From the NCBI GenBank assembly GCA_026125895.1, contig JAHCKG010000013.1:56225-120224 (forward strand): 64,000 nt of DNA. Direction: 5' to 3'. Below the pieces are notes generated by a model. That model was given only the letters and a program-made list of their open reading frames with translations. It made no database searches and was not told where the DNA came from. Of the stretch, positions 44,585-53,188 are shown one piece after another (position 1 is the stretch's first letter; every line of letters begins with the position of its first letter). Position numbers and translations under genes: made by a program. Source of the DNA: Pseudolabrys sp. GTDB lineage: Bacteria > Pseudomonadota > Alphaproteobacteria > Rhizobiales > Xanthobacteraceae.

Positions 44585-45259
44585 TTAAACCGACTTCTTG
44601 CTGCCTACCAGTTCGCGCAGCCATTTGCGGTGGTGCCGCCAGGCCCAGCCGCCGGTCACCCGGCCCTTGGTCATAGCGCCGATTGTACCGCGCACCCAGA
44701 TCGCCGCATAGACGTGGACGATCCAGACACAGATGATCGACACCGCCGCGACGGCATGGATCAGCACCGCCCAGCGCTTCTGGTCGATGGTGGTGTATTG
44801 CGCGAAGTACTGGTCCCAGATGGCGAAGCCGCTGACGATCAGGACGATGATCAGGATCGACATCGCCCAGAACACCACCTTCTGGCCGGCATTGTATTTG
44901 CCGACTTCCGGCAGACGCTCCTCGTGACCGCCGATCACGTCGCGCAACCGGGCCATCCAGGTGCCGTCCTCGGCCTTCCACAGATTCGCCCGCCAGAAGC
45001 GGACGAACAGCCCGAAAAAGGAGACGAACAGCACGACGCCGATCCACGGATGGATGGTCCGCGTCCACTGCCCGCCGCCGAACAGGCCGGTGAGGAAGTA
45101 GAGGCTCGGCGTGAACAGCGCGAGCCCCGACAACGCCAGCAGCACCAGCGAGATCGCGGTGATCCAGTGGTTGAGCCGCGCGCCCGCCGTGTAGCGGTCG
45201 ACGGTTACCGGACGACCGGGGTGAACCTGATCGCCGCTCTCGACGTCATAGGCTGTCAT
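44585..45259 (-). CDS. fdnI: Formate dehydrogenase-N gamma subunit, cytochrome b556
   Basis: 224 aa, four membrane helices. Seen: RLNHWITAISLVLLALSG (His heme ligand, helix 1, quoted as RLNHWITAISLV), HPWIGVVLF, and HAVAAVSIICVWIVHVYAA in helix 4 with paired His (quoted as VWIVHVYAA). It passes electrons from the beta subunit to membrane quinone. Overlaps fdnH by 4 nt. Confidence 0.93.
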   Translation of the reverse strand: MTAYDVESGDQVHPGRPVTVDRYTAGARLNHWITAISLVLLALSGLALFTPSLYFLTGLFGGGQWTRTIHPWIGVVLFVSFFGLFVRFWRANLWKAEDGTWMARLRDVIGGHEERLPEVGKYNAGQKVVFWAMSILIIVLIVSGFAIWDQYFAQYTTIDQKRWAVLIHAVAAVSIICVWIVHVYAAIWVRGTIGAMTKGRVTGGWAWRHHRKWLRELVGSKKSV

Positions 45260-46203
45260 CGCGGCCCTCCGGTCAGTTTCTCGGCGTTGGCCTCGTCCTC
45301 AGGCGACACGCGGTTGGCGCCGGTGACGACGTGGTGGACGAGGCCGATGACCGCAAAAGCGCCCATCGCGGCGAGGCCCGCATATTTGGTCATGCCCTTC
45401 CATAGTTCGACGATCGGGCTGATACGCGGGTCCTTCGGCAGGTTGGCGTAGATTTGCGGCTGGTCGGCGTGATGCAGGACGTACATCACATGCGTGCCGC
45501 CGACGCCGGGTGGGTCGTAGAGTCCCGCGTTGGCGAAACCGCGGGACTTGAGGTCCTTGATGCGGTCGTCCGCATGCTTCTTCATCTCATCCTTCGTGCC
45601 GAACACGATCGCATGTGTCGGGCACGCATGGGCGCAGGCCGGACCTTGGCCGACAGCAACGCGGTCGGAGCACAAGGTGCACTTGTAGGCCTTGTGATCG
45701 ACCTGGCTGATGCGGGGAATGTTGAAGGGACAGCCCTTCACGCAGTAGCCGCAGCCGATGCACTTGTCGTGGTCGAAGTCCACGATGCCGTTCGAATACT
45801 GCACGATGGCGCCGGGCGCCGGGCAGGCCTTGAGGCAGCCCGGATCGGCGCAATGCATGCAGCCGTCCTTGCGGATCAGCCATTCCAGGTTCTTGGACTC
45901 AGGGTTCACCCACTCGGTGAACTTCATCACCGTGAACATATCCGGCGTCAGATCGAGCGGGTTGTCATAGGACCCGTGATTGATCCCGACCGGCGTGCGC
46001 TTGTCGTTCCACTCGAGGCATGCCACCTCGCAGGCCTTGCAGCCGATGCATTTCGACACGTCGATGAGCTTGGCCACCGGCGTGAGCGATTTTGCCGGCG
46101 GCGACACGGTCGAAGCGGAGCGCTTGACCAGATCGCCGTCGCCGAGCCCGACCTTGATGTCCTTGGTCGGGGCGGGAGGGGTAACGAATTCGAAGTTCGC
46201 CAT
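45256..46203 (-). CDS. fdnH: Formate dehydrogenase-N beta subunit, 4x[4Fe-4S]
   Basis: 315 aa. Seen: four ferredoxin-type cysteine groups (CIGCKACEVAC, CMHCADPGCLKAC, CIGCGYCVKGC, CTLCSDR...CAHAC) and a single C-terminal membrane helix (YAGLAAMGAFAVIGLVHHVV quoted as GLAAMGAFAVIGLVHHV) that anchors it on the periplasmic side. Lies 11 nt after fdnG. Confidence 0.94.
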   Translation of the reverse strand: MANFEFVTPPAPTKDIKVGLGDGDLVKRSASTVSPPAKSLTPVAKLIDVSKCIGCKACEVACLEWNDKRTPVGINHGSYDNPLDLTPDMFTVMKFTEWVNPESKNLEWLIRKDGCMHCADPGCLKACPAPGAIVQYSNGIVDFDHDKCIGCGYCVKGCPFNIPRISQVDHKAYKCTLCSDRVAVGQGPACAHACPTHAIVFGTKDEMKKHADDRIKDLKSRGFANAGLYDPPGVGGTHVMYVLHHADQPQIYANLPKDPRISPIVELWKGMTKYAGLAAMGAFAVIGLVHHVVTGANRVSPEDEANAEKLTGGPR

Positions 46204-46214
46204 CGTTCCCTCCC

Positions 46215-49200
46215 TTATGCCACCGGCCCGGTGGTGGGCTCGATATCGACCAGAAACGCCTTGTATTCCGGCGTTTCGATGTTGGCGTCACCGACATAGG
46301 GCGTCAGCGAGTTCGGGCCGAAGCCCTTCTTGGTCTCGCCCATGAAGCCCCAATGCAGCGGGATACCGACGACGTGCACGGTCTTGCCGTCGCAGGTCAG
46401 CGGCTGGATGCGCTTGGTGACGACGGCTTTCGCCTTCACCGAACCGCGTTTCGACCACACCCTGACCCAGCCGCCGTTGGTGATGCTCTTCTCCTTGGCC
46501 AGCTGTTCGCTGATCTCGACGAAGAACTCCGGCTGCATCGACGCATTCACTTGCGAATGCTTGGTCCAGAAGTGGAAGTGCTCGGTGAGCCGGTAGGAGG
46601 TCGCCGCATAGGGGAACTCCTTGGCGTCGCCGAACTGCTCCATGTCGCCCTTGAAGACGCGGGCGACCGGATTGCCGCGAATCTTCGGCGCCAGCACGTT
46701 GGCGATCGGCGCCTCGAACGGCTCGTAGTGAGCCGGGAACGGTCCGTCGCGCATCATGCCGCGGGTGAACAGCCGCGAGGTGCCTTCCGGGTTCATGATG
46801 AAGGGACCAACCTCGGTCGGCTTCATCGTCGGCCCGATGTCCGGCACGTCGTAGCCGGTCCACTTGGCGCCGTCCCACCACAACAGCTTGCGGCTGTCGT
46901 CCCACGGCTTGCCGTTGATGTCGGCAGAGGCGCGGTTGTAGAGGATGCGACGGTTGGCCGGCCAGGAGAACGCCCAGTTCGAGTAGGCGCCGGTCGAGTC
47001 CGGATCGCTGGTCGAGCGGCGGGCCATCATGTTGCCCGCCTCGGTGAAGCAGCCGGTGTAGATCCAGCAGCCGGCGGCCGTCTTGCCGTCGTCACGCAGC
47101 AGGCCGAACGTCGCCAGTTGCTTGCCCTTCTGCAGGACGAGCTTGGTCGGATCGTTCGGATCCGCCACGTCCTCGACGGCGTAGCCGTTGATCTCCTTCG
47201 CCAATTCTTCCGGCGTCGGCTCGTTCGGGTCCTTGTAGTTCCAGGACAGGTTGACGATGGCCTCGGGAGCCGGTCCGCCTTCCTTCTGGTACAGGGCCTT
47301 CAGGCGCTGGAAGATCTGCGCCATGATCCAGGTGTCGTGCTTGGCCTCGCCCGGCGGCGTGCCGCCGGCCCAGTGCCATTGCAGCCACCGGCCCGAGTTG
47401 ACGAGCGAACCTTCGTCCTCGGCGAAGCACGTGGACGGCAGCTCGATCACTTCGGTCTGCACCGACGACGAGTTGACGTCGTTGTATTCGCCGTGGTTCT
47501 GCCAGAACCGCGCCGTCTCCGTCTGCAACGGATCCATGACGACGAGGTACTTGAGCTTGGCGAAAGCCGCCGTCAGTTTCTTGCGGTTCGGCGCCGACAG
47601 CAGCGGGTTGAAGCCCTGGCAGAAGTAGCCGTTGACCTTGCCTTCGTGCATCAACTCCATGATGCGCAGCATGTCGTAGGCCGGCACGTCGAGCTTCGGC
47701 AGATAGTCGTAGGCGAAGTTGTTTTCCGGCGTCGCCGCCGCACCCCACATCGCCTTCTGGAAGCTGACGAAGAACTTCTTGTAGTTCTGCCAGTAGCTCA
47801 TCTGGTTCGGCCGCAACGGCTTGAAGCCGCGGGTCGACATATAGGTGTCGAGGCTCGCTTCCTTCTCCGTCGGGATCGTCAGATAGCCCGGGATCAGGTT
47901 CGACATGAGTCCGAGGTCGGTCAGCCCCTGGATGTTGGAGTGACCGCGCAAGGCGTTCATGCCGCCGCCGCGCACGCCGATATTGCCCAGGATCAACTGG
48001 AGCATCGCCATGGCGCGGATGTTCTGCGAACCCTTGGAGTGCTGGGTCCAGCCGAGCGCGTACATCGACGTCATCGTCTTGGTCGGCGTCGAGCACTCCG
48101 AGATCATCTGCGCCACCTTCAGGAACTTGTCCTTCGGCGTGCCGCAAATGCGCTCGACCATCTCGGGCGTATAGACCGAGACGTGCTTCTTCAGCAGGTT
48201 CCAGACGCTGCGCGGATGCTCCATGTCGGATTTGACATAGCCATCCTCGCCCAGCTCGTAGTCCCACGTCGCGCGATTGTAGTCGCGCCGGGTCTCGTCA
48301 TAGCCGGTGAACAGACCGTCCTGGTAACCGAAGCCCTCCTTGATCACGTAGGGCGCGTTGGTGAACGACTTGACGTAATCCCACTGCACCTTGTCGTTGG
48401 CCATGCAGTAGTTGATGACGCCGAGAAGGAACGCGATGTCCGTGCCCTGGCGGATCGGAGCGTAATAGTCTGCGACCGAAGCCGAGCGCGTGAAGCGCGG
48501 ATCGACCACGATCAGCTTGGCGCCGCGATTGGCTTTCGCCTCCGTGACCCACTTGAAGCCGCAAGGATGTGCTTCCGCCGCATTGCCACCCATGATGACA
48601 ACGAGGTCGGTGTTCTTGATGTCCGTCCACGAGTTGGTCATCGCACCGCGACCGAATGTTGGGGCCAGACTGGCCACCGTCGGTCCGTGTCAGACTCTCG
48701 CTTGGTTATCGAACGCCAATATGCCGGTCGAGCGCACTACCTTGTAGGTGGCCCAGGCCGTTTCGTTGGTAGTCGCGGACGCTGCCAGGAAGCCCGTGGT
48801 CAGCCACCGGTTGACGGTGACGCCGTCGGCGTTCTTGGCGACAAAGTTCTTGTCGCGGTCGTCCTTCATCAGGCGCGCGACGCGGTCGAGGGCCTGATCC
48901 CAGGACACGCGCTCGAACTTGTCCGAGCCCGGCTTGCGGATCTGCGGATAAAGCGTGCGCGTCTTGGCGTGAACGATGTCGAGGAGGCCGGCGCCCTTCG
49001 GGCACAAGGTGCCGCGATTGGTCGGGTGGTCCGGATCGCCTTCGATATGGACGATGTCCGCCTTTTCACCCTTCTTCAGATCGCCCTTGGAATACATGAT
49101 GATTCCGCAGGCGACCGAGCAATATGTGCAGGTGTTGCGGGTCTCGGTCAGGTTCGCAAGCTTCCAGGGTCGGATGGAACTTGCGAAGGCTTCTTCTATA

Positions 49201-49289
49201 TCGCCGAAGCCAAGTGCACCGAGTGTCGTACCGGCAATACCCACGCCGGCGCCTTTCATAAATTGGCGCCGCGAGAGCTCCATATTCAT
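46215..49289 (-). CDS. fdnG: Formate dehydrogenase-N alpha subunit, molybdopterin selenoprotein (UGA = Sec200)
   Basis: 1024 aa when the in-frame TGA at 48690-48692 is read as selenocysteine; otherwise it breaks into 199- and 820-aa pieces. Oxidises formate to CO2 in the periplasm. Seen: Tat signal with RRQFMK at residues 7-12, [4Fe-4S] ligands Cys54, 57, 61 and 96, then QARV-U-HGPTVASL around the active-site Sec, identical in pattern to E. coli FdnG (Sec196), molybdopterin domains and a normal C-terminus. GGAGGG 8 nt before ATG 49289 supports the start. Head of the 11-kb operon. Confidence 0.96.
48650..48692 (-). promoter_or_regulatory. Bacterial SECIS element following the fdnG UGA codon
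   Basis: On the minus strand the UGA is followed by ACACGGACC and then a hairpin GGTGGCC-AGTC-TGGCCCC about 17-35 nt downstream, with a GUC apical loop and an upstream U as in the E. coli fdhF/fdnG SECIS. Outer bases CCGAC...TTCGG can extend the stem. SelB winged helices bind this to recode UGA. Confidence 0.85.
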
Positions 49290-49625
49290 CGTCTTTGCCC
49301 TCCTCGAGAGCTTTTGCCCCTACCAGGGGACAGGCGCGACGACGCTCCTCCGAGCGTGCCGCGGCGCGCGAATACGCGTAACGGAAAGGCTATTTTTGAA
49401 GCATTACAAAGTCAAACCACGAGCCAATTTGTCACAGTGGTTTGAACATTTGCCGCATTGCGAAATGAGCGGCGCGATTGGGCCAAGCTCCGTCCGCCGC
49501 CTTTTATGCAAAGATTACGCAAGCCGTAGCGGTACCGCGCTTGTGAAGATAATGCGACGGATTCTTTCGTCGCCATTCGTGCGTATCATTGACCGCCGCC
49601 CAGCCCAAGGCGCAGTATTCATATC
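49290..49625. other. Shared control region of the two divergent selenium-island operons
   Basis: 336 bp without a gene. It holds the fdn ribosome-binding site, a possible fdn promoter on the minus strand (TTGACT at 49410-49415, weak TAGCCT at 49387-49392, 17-bp spacer), the inverted repeat at 49412-49445, and on the plus side a possible -10 GATAAT at 49548-49553 without a good -35 box. I see no clear FNR, NarL or sigma-54 site. Confidence 0.5.
49412..49445. promoter_or_regulatory. 9-bp inverted repeat overlapping the predicted fdn -35 box
   Basis: TCAAACCAC and GTGGTTTGA are perfect complements separated by 16 bp. The left arm covers the predicted -35 TTGACT of the fdnGHI promoter. A dimeric regulator contacting two sites 25 bp apart centre to centre would suit; the regulator is not in the window. 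Confidence 0.5.
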
Positions 49626-50213
49626 GTGGTGTCATACGCGGCTCCCGAGTTTCGGGGCGTATCAACCTGTCGTTCGATCGCCAGCTTCACCGGCGCGATG
49701 GCGGTTGCGTTTGTGCTTCTCGGCGCGCCCGCATCGGCGGCCGACATCCGGCCCTGGATCGGGACGCCACCACCCGCTTTCACACTGCCGCAGTTCGGCG
49801 CGCCACAATCTCACCCAATCGCGCTGTCCGACCAGGGCGGCGACACGATTCTCGTGCACTTCTTTGCGAGCTGGTGCGAGCCGTGCCGTGAGGAACTGCC
49901 GGCGCTGCAACGGCTCGCCAGCCGCGGCGCGCCCGGCCTTAGAGTTGTGGCGATCGCCGTCGCCGATAACGATGCGGCTTTGCGCCGGCTGATCGACGCC
50001 ACCGGCGTCACCTTCCAAGTGCTGGCGGACCGCGACCGTACCACCGCCCGGGCATGGTCCATTACCACCTTGCCGTCGACCGTCATTCTCGACTCCCGGC
50101 ACATCGCCCGGCTGATCGCCGAATCCGACGTCGCCTGGGACAGCATCACGCCAACGCAGCTTCAAGCCCAACACACCCAAGTCACCCAGGGAGGACAGCC
50201 CCATGCCCGTTGA
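49626..50213 (+). CDS. TlpA/ResA-like periplasmic thioredoxin-fold protein
   Basis: 195 aa from GTG 49626. Seen: a hydrophobic export segment ending ...APASA (about residue 38), then AlkyI hydroperoxide/TlpA fold with FFASWCEPCREELPAL (Cys84, Cys87 redox pair) and TTLPSTVILD with the cis-Pro. Reduces or isomerises disulfides, or keeps thiol/selenol groups reduced, in the periplasm. First gene of the plus-strand selenium arm, overlapping the next gene by 11 nt. The start is uncertain; an in-frame Met at residue 25 is too late for a good signal peptide. Confidence 0.82.
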   Translation: MVSYAAPEFRGVSTCRSIASFTGAMAVAFVLLGAPASAADIRPWIGTPPPAFTLPQFGAPQSHPIALSDQGGDTILVHFFASWCEPCREELPALQRLASRGAPGLRVVAIAVADNDAALRRLIDATGVTFQVLADRDRTTARAWSITTLPSTVILDSRHIARLIAESDVAWDSITPTQLQAQHTQVTQGGQPHAR

Positions 50214-51306
50214 TCGCCGTACGCTTCTCAAGGCCGGCGCCGCCGTCACGTTGACCGCCGGATTGCCACGTTTCGCCTCTGCCGCCGGTGCCTTCAATCC
50301 GACGCCGGGCGCCTGGCGGACCTTCGAGATCGTCACCAAGCTCGAAATCGCCAAGCCCGAGGGGAAAACAAAGGCCTGGATCCCCGTTCCCGCCGTCAAC
50401 GAGGCGGCGTGGTTCAAGTCGCTCGGCAGCGAGTGGACCACCAATGGCGGCGCGGCGCTGGCGCGTGACGCGAAATACGGCGCCGAATTCGTCGCCGTGG
50501 AGTGGAAGGACGGCGAATCCGCCCCGGTCGTCCAGGTCGTCAGCCGCGTCTCGACCCGCGATCGCGCCATCGACCTGAGCGAGCCCGGCAGCGGCGCCGA
50601 TCTCTCCGCCGCCGACCGCAAGCACTATACGGAAGGCACCGACCTGATCCCGACCGACGGCATCGTCAAGGACACCGCCGACAAGATTACCGCCGGCGCC
50701 AAATCCGACCTCGACAAGGCCCGCGCCATTTATGAATGGGTGGTCGAGAACACTGCCCGCGATCCCAAGACGCGCGGCTGCGGCATCGGCGACATCGCCT
50801 CGATGCTCAAGTCGGGCAACCTGTCCGGCAAATGCGCCGACCTCAACGCGCTTTATGTCGGGCTTGCCCGCGCCAGCGGTCTGCCGGCCCGCGACGTCTA
50901 TGGCATTCGCGTCGCGCCCTCGCAGTTCGGCTACAAGAGCCTGGGCGCCGGCTCCGCCAACATCACCAAGGCGCAGCACTGCCGCGCCGAGACCTTCATC
51001 GCCGGCCATGGCTGGATCGCTACCGATCCCGCCGACGTGCGCAAGGTGATGCTCGAGGAGCCGCCCGGCAATCTCGGCCTCGACAACCCGAAGGTCGCCG
51101 ATGCGCGCAAGACATTGCTCGGCGGCTGGGAAGGCAACTGGCTGGCTTACAACTTCGCGCACGACATCGCGTTGCCCGGCGCGAGCGGCCCCAAGCTCGG
51201 CTTCCTGATGTATCCGCAGGCCGAATGCGGGCCAAACCGGCTCGATTGTCTCGACCCGGATAATTTCAAATACAGCATCACTGCCAGAGAAGTCACAGCA
51301 GCGTGA
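50203..51306 (+). CDS. Exported transglutaminase-like (papain-fold) protein
   Basis: 367 aa. Seen: DRRTLLKAGAAVTLTAGL, a twin-arginine-like signal peptide ending about ...FASA; a beta-rich N-terminal domain; then a transglutaminase core with catalytic Cys211 in SGKCADLN, His259 in AQHCRAETF and Asp275 in ATDPAD. A peptidase, amidase or cross-linker acting in the periplasm. Coupled to the TlpA-like gene by an 11-nt overlap. Its link to selenium or formate metabolism is unknown. Confidence 0.83.
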   Translation: MPVDRRTLLKAGAAVTLTAGLPRFASAAGAFNPTPGAWRTFEIVTKLEIAKPEGKTKAWIPVPAVNEAAWFKSLGSEWTTNGGAALARDAKYGAEFVAVEWKDGESAPVVQVVSRVSTRDRAIDLSEPGSGADLSAADRKHYTEGTDLIPTDGIVKDTADKITAGAKSDLDKARAIYEWVVENTARDPKTRGCGIGDIASMLKSGNLSGKCADLNALYVGLARASGLPARDVYGIRVAPSQFGYKSLGAGSANITKAQHCRAETFIAGHGWIATDPADVRKVMLEEPPGNLGLDNPKVADARKTLLGGWEGNWLAYNFAHDIALPGASGPKLGFLMYPQAECGPNRLDCLDPDNFKYSITAREVTAA

Positions 51307-51324
51307 TTTCTTGCGACCAGAATT

Positions 51325-51352
51325 CGCGGACGCCGTTCTTGCGGCGTCCGCG
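51325..51352. terminator. Strong hairpin after the transglutaminase-like gene, terminator or processing site
   Basis: CGCGGACGCCG and CGGCGTCCGCG form a perfect 11-bp stem with a TTCTTG loop, 19 nt after the stop codon. No T-tract follows, so intrinsic termination would be inefficient; partial read-through into the small gene and tusA is plausible. Confidence 0.5.
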
Positions 51353-51426
51353 TCGAACTATCACATCCCTGCCGGGAACTTTTCCGGCGGCTGACGCATT
51401 GGCCGTGATCTTGATCGGAGACGGCT

Positions 51427-51732
51427 ATGCGGACAGTCATATTGGTAGCGGCGATTTCATTGACGCTGTCGACGGCAGCGCTGGCACAAAGCGGTTCGGG
51501 CGCCGGCGACGCGCCGCAGAACAAGGGCTCGACCGGCTGGACCGGCGCCCATCCGGAAACCGGCGGCGCCACGTCGGACAAGGGCACGCAAGGCAACCCG
51601 AAGGACGCGACTACCGGCCAGGCTGTCGAGGTGCACGACCAGGACGCGGCGAAGACCCAGCCGCCCATGGCGACCGGCGAAGACCTCAAGGGTCCGGCCA
51701 AGCAATTCGCGCCGAGCAAGACGCCGGAATAA
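51427..51732 (+). CDS. Small secreted hypothetical protein
   Basis: 101 aa: a clear Sec signal peptide (MRTVILVAAISLTLSTAALAQ, cleavage after ALA, about residue 20) followed by a low-complexity, Gly/Thr/Lys/Asp-rich, probably disordered chain without Cys. No homologue recognised. TCGGAG precedes the ATG. It lies between the transglutaminase-like gene and tusA, so it may be a substrate or partner of the former, given several Gln and Lys residues; that is speculation. Confidence 0.65.
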   Translation: MRTVILVAAISLTLSTAALAQSGSGAGDAPQNKGSTGWTGAHPETGGATSDKGTQGNPKDATTGQAVEVHDQDAAKTQPPMATGEDLKGPAKQFAPSKTPE

Positions 51733-51769
51733 CGCAGGCGTCGTGCCGCGCCGGCGCGGACGCACCGCG

Positions 51770-52006
51770 ATGATGGCGCCGGCCCAGACCGTTCTCGATT
51801 TGCGCGGCCTGCGCTGCCCGCAACCGGTACTGCGCGCCAAGAAAGCGCTGCGCGGCATGGCGGTGGGCGACGCTTTGGTGCTCGAATGCACCGACCCGCT
51901 GACCGTCATCGACGTCCCGCTTTTCTGCCGCCAGACGGGCAACACCTTGAGCGTGCAGGAGCGCAAGGCCGAGCTCTATGTCTTCACCATCGTGAAGCGG
52001 GGCTGA
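51770..52006 (+). CDS. TusA/SirA-family sulfur (selenium) carrier protein
   Basis: 78 aa from ATG 51770 (a GTG at 51743 would add a basic 9-residue stretch). Seen: LDLRGLRCPQPVLRAKKAL with the persulfide Cys16 in the CPxP motif, and DPLTVIDVPLFCRQTGN. TusA proteins accept persulfide from cysteine desulfurases. Directly followed by a NifS-like gene (3-nt gap) and selD, so it may take sulfur or selenium from NifS to SelD. TusA is also the N-terminal module of YedF, a protein tied to SelD genomes. Confidence 0.86.
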   Translation: MMAPAQTVLDLRGLRCPQPVLRAKKALRGMAVGDALVLECTDPLTVIDVPLFCRQTGNTLSVQERKAELYVFTIVKRG

Positions 52007-52009
52007 GCC

Positions 52010-53170
52010 ATGGCTGCCGCGCCGGTCTACCTCGACAACAACGCCACGACGCCGATCGATCCCGCGGTGCTCGAGGCGATGCTGCCTTATCTCACGCAAC
52101 ACTTCGGCAATCCATCGTCAGCACATGCGCTCGGCCCTCCGGCGCATGACGCCATCGAGCGCGCCCGCGGCGAGGTTGCAACGCTGATCGGCGCCTCCGC
52201 CGACGAGATCGTATTCACGAGCGGCGGCACCGAAGCCAGCAATATGGCGATCCGCGGCGCCGCCATCCTGAACCCGGCGCGGCGCGTTATCGTCACGACC
52301 AATATCGAGCATCCGGCGACCGACGCCTGTTGCGCGTTGCTCGATCGCGCGGGGCATCCGATCCGCCGGCTGAAGGCGAAGGCCGACGGCATCGTCAATG
52401 CCGCCGATGCCGAAATGCTGCTCGGTGACGACACCGCGCTCGTCACCGTCATCCATGCGCAGAACGAAATCGGCACGCTGCAGCCTGTCGCGGAGATTGC
52501 GAACATAGCCCATGCCGCCGGCGCGCTGGTGCATGTCGATGTCGCGCAGTCGCTCGGCAAGGTGCCCGTCGATGTCGATGCGCTCGGTGCCGACCTATTG
52601 TCGATCGCCGCGCACAAGCTCTATGCGCCCAAGGGCATCGGCGCACTTTATTGCAGGCGCGGCATCAAACTGCCGCCGCTGCTGGTCGGCGCCGGCCAGG
52701 AGCTCGGCCGCCGGCCCGGTACCGAGAACGTGCCTTATATCGTCGGCGTCGGCGAGGCTTGCCGGCTGGCGCGCGCGGCCCTCGCCGAATCCGAACCGCG
52801 CATCCGCGCATTACGCGACCGCTTGCTGGCGCGGCTGGAACAGGGCGTGCCCGGCCTGATGCTGGTCGGGCATCCGGCCGAAAGGCTGCCGAACACGCTG
52901 AACCTCCTGTTTCCCGAGGTATCGGGCCGGCAGCTGCTTGCCGCCTGCCCCGGCGTGCTCGCCTCCAACGGCTCGGCCTGTCACGCCGACAGCGAGGAGC
53001 CGTCGGCGATCCTGCTGGCGCTCGGCATTCCGCGCGAGGCGGCGCTCGGCACGGTGCGGCTGTCGCTCGGCCGTCACACGACGTCCGAAGAAATCGACGC
53101 CGCCGCCCCGTTGCTCGCCGCAGCGTGGCGCAACCTTTATCCCGCGAAGCTCAAGCGCGCGGCCAGCTAA
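52010..53170 (+). CDS. NifS/IscS-like cysteine desulfurase (possible selenocysteine lyase activity)
   Basis: 386 aa. Seen: YLDNNATTPIDP, TSGGTEASNMAI, IEHPAT, HAQNEIGTLQP, HVDVAQSLGK, PLP Lys203 in SIAAHKLYAPKGIG, RRPGTENV, and catalytic Cys324 in SNGSACHADSEEPS. It releases sulfur (or selenium) from Cys (or Sec) as a Cys-bound per(sulf/selen)ide. Position between tusA and selD suggests a dedicated selenium donor rather than general Fe-S assembly; iscU/iscR genes are absent here. Confidence 0.9.
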   Translation: MAAAPVYLDNNATTPIDPAVLEAMLPYLTQHFGNPSSAHALGPPAHDAIERARGEVATLIGASADEIVFTSGGTEASNMAIRGAAILNPARRVIVTTNIEHPATDACCALLDRAGHPIRRLKAKADGIVNAADAEMLLGDDTALVTVIHAQNEIGTLQPVAEIANIAHAAGALVHVDVAQSLGKVPVDVDALGADLLSIAAHKLYAPKGIGALYCRRGIKLPPLLVGAGQELGRRPGTENVPYIVGVGEACRLARAALAESEPRIRALRDRLLARLEQGVPGLMLVGHPAERLPNTLNLLFPEVSGRQLLAACPGVLASNGSACHADSEEPSAILLALGIPREAALGTVRLSLGRHTTSEEIDAAAPLLAAAWRNLYPAKLKRAAS

Positions 53171-53188
53171 GCTCAAGGAGATACGCTC

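Noticed and set aside
48690-48692. Stop codon splitting fdnG, read as a pseudogene or frameshift
   Set aside because: It is TGA at the known Sec position with FdnG-specific flanks, a SECIS hairpin follows, and selA, selB, selC and selD are all in the window.
46353-49445. 1030-aa open frame on the plus strand across fdnG
   Set aside because: Antisense shadow of fdnG; low-complexity composition without motifs.
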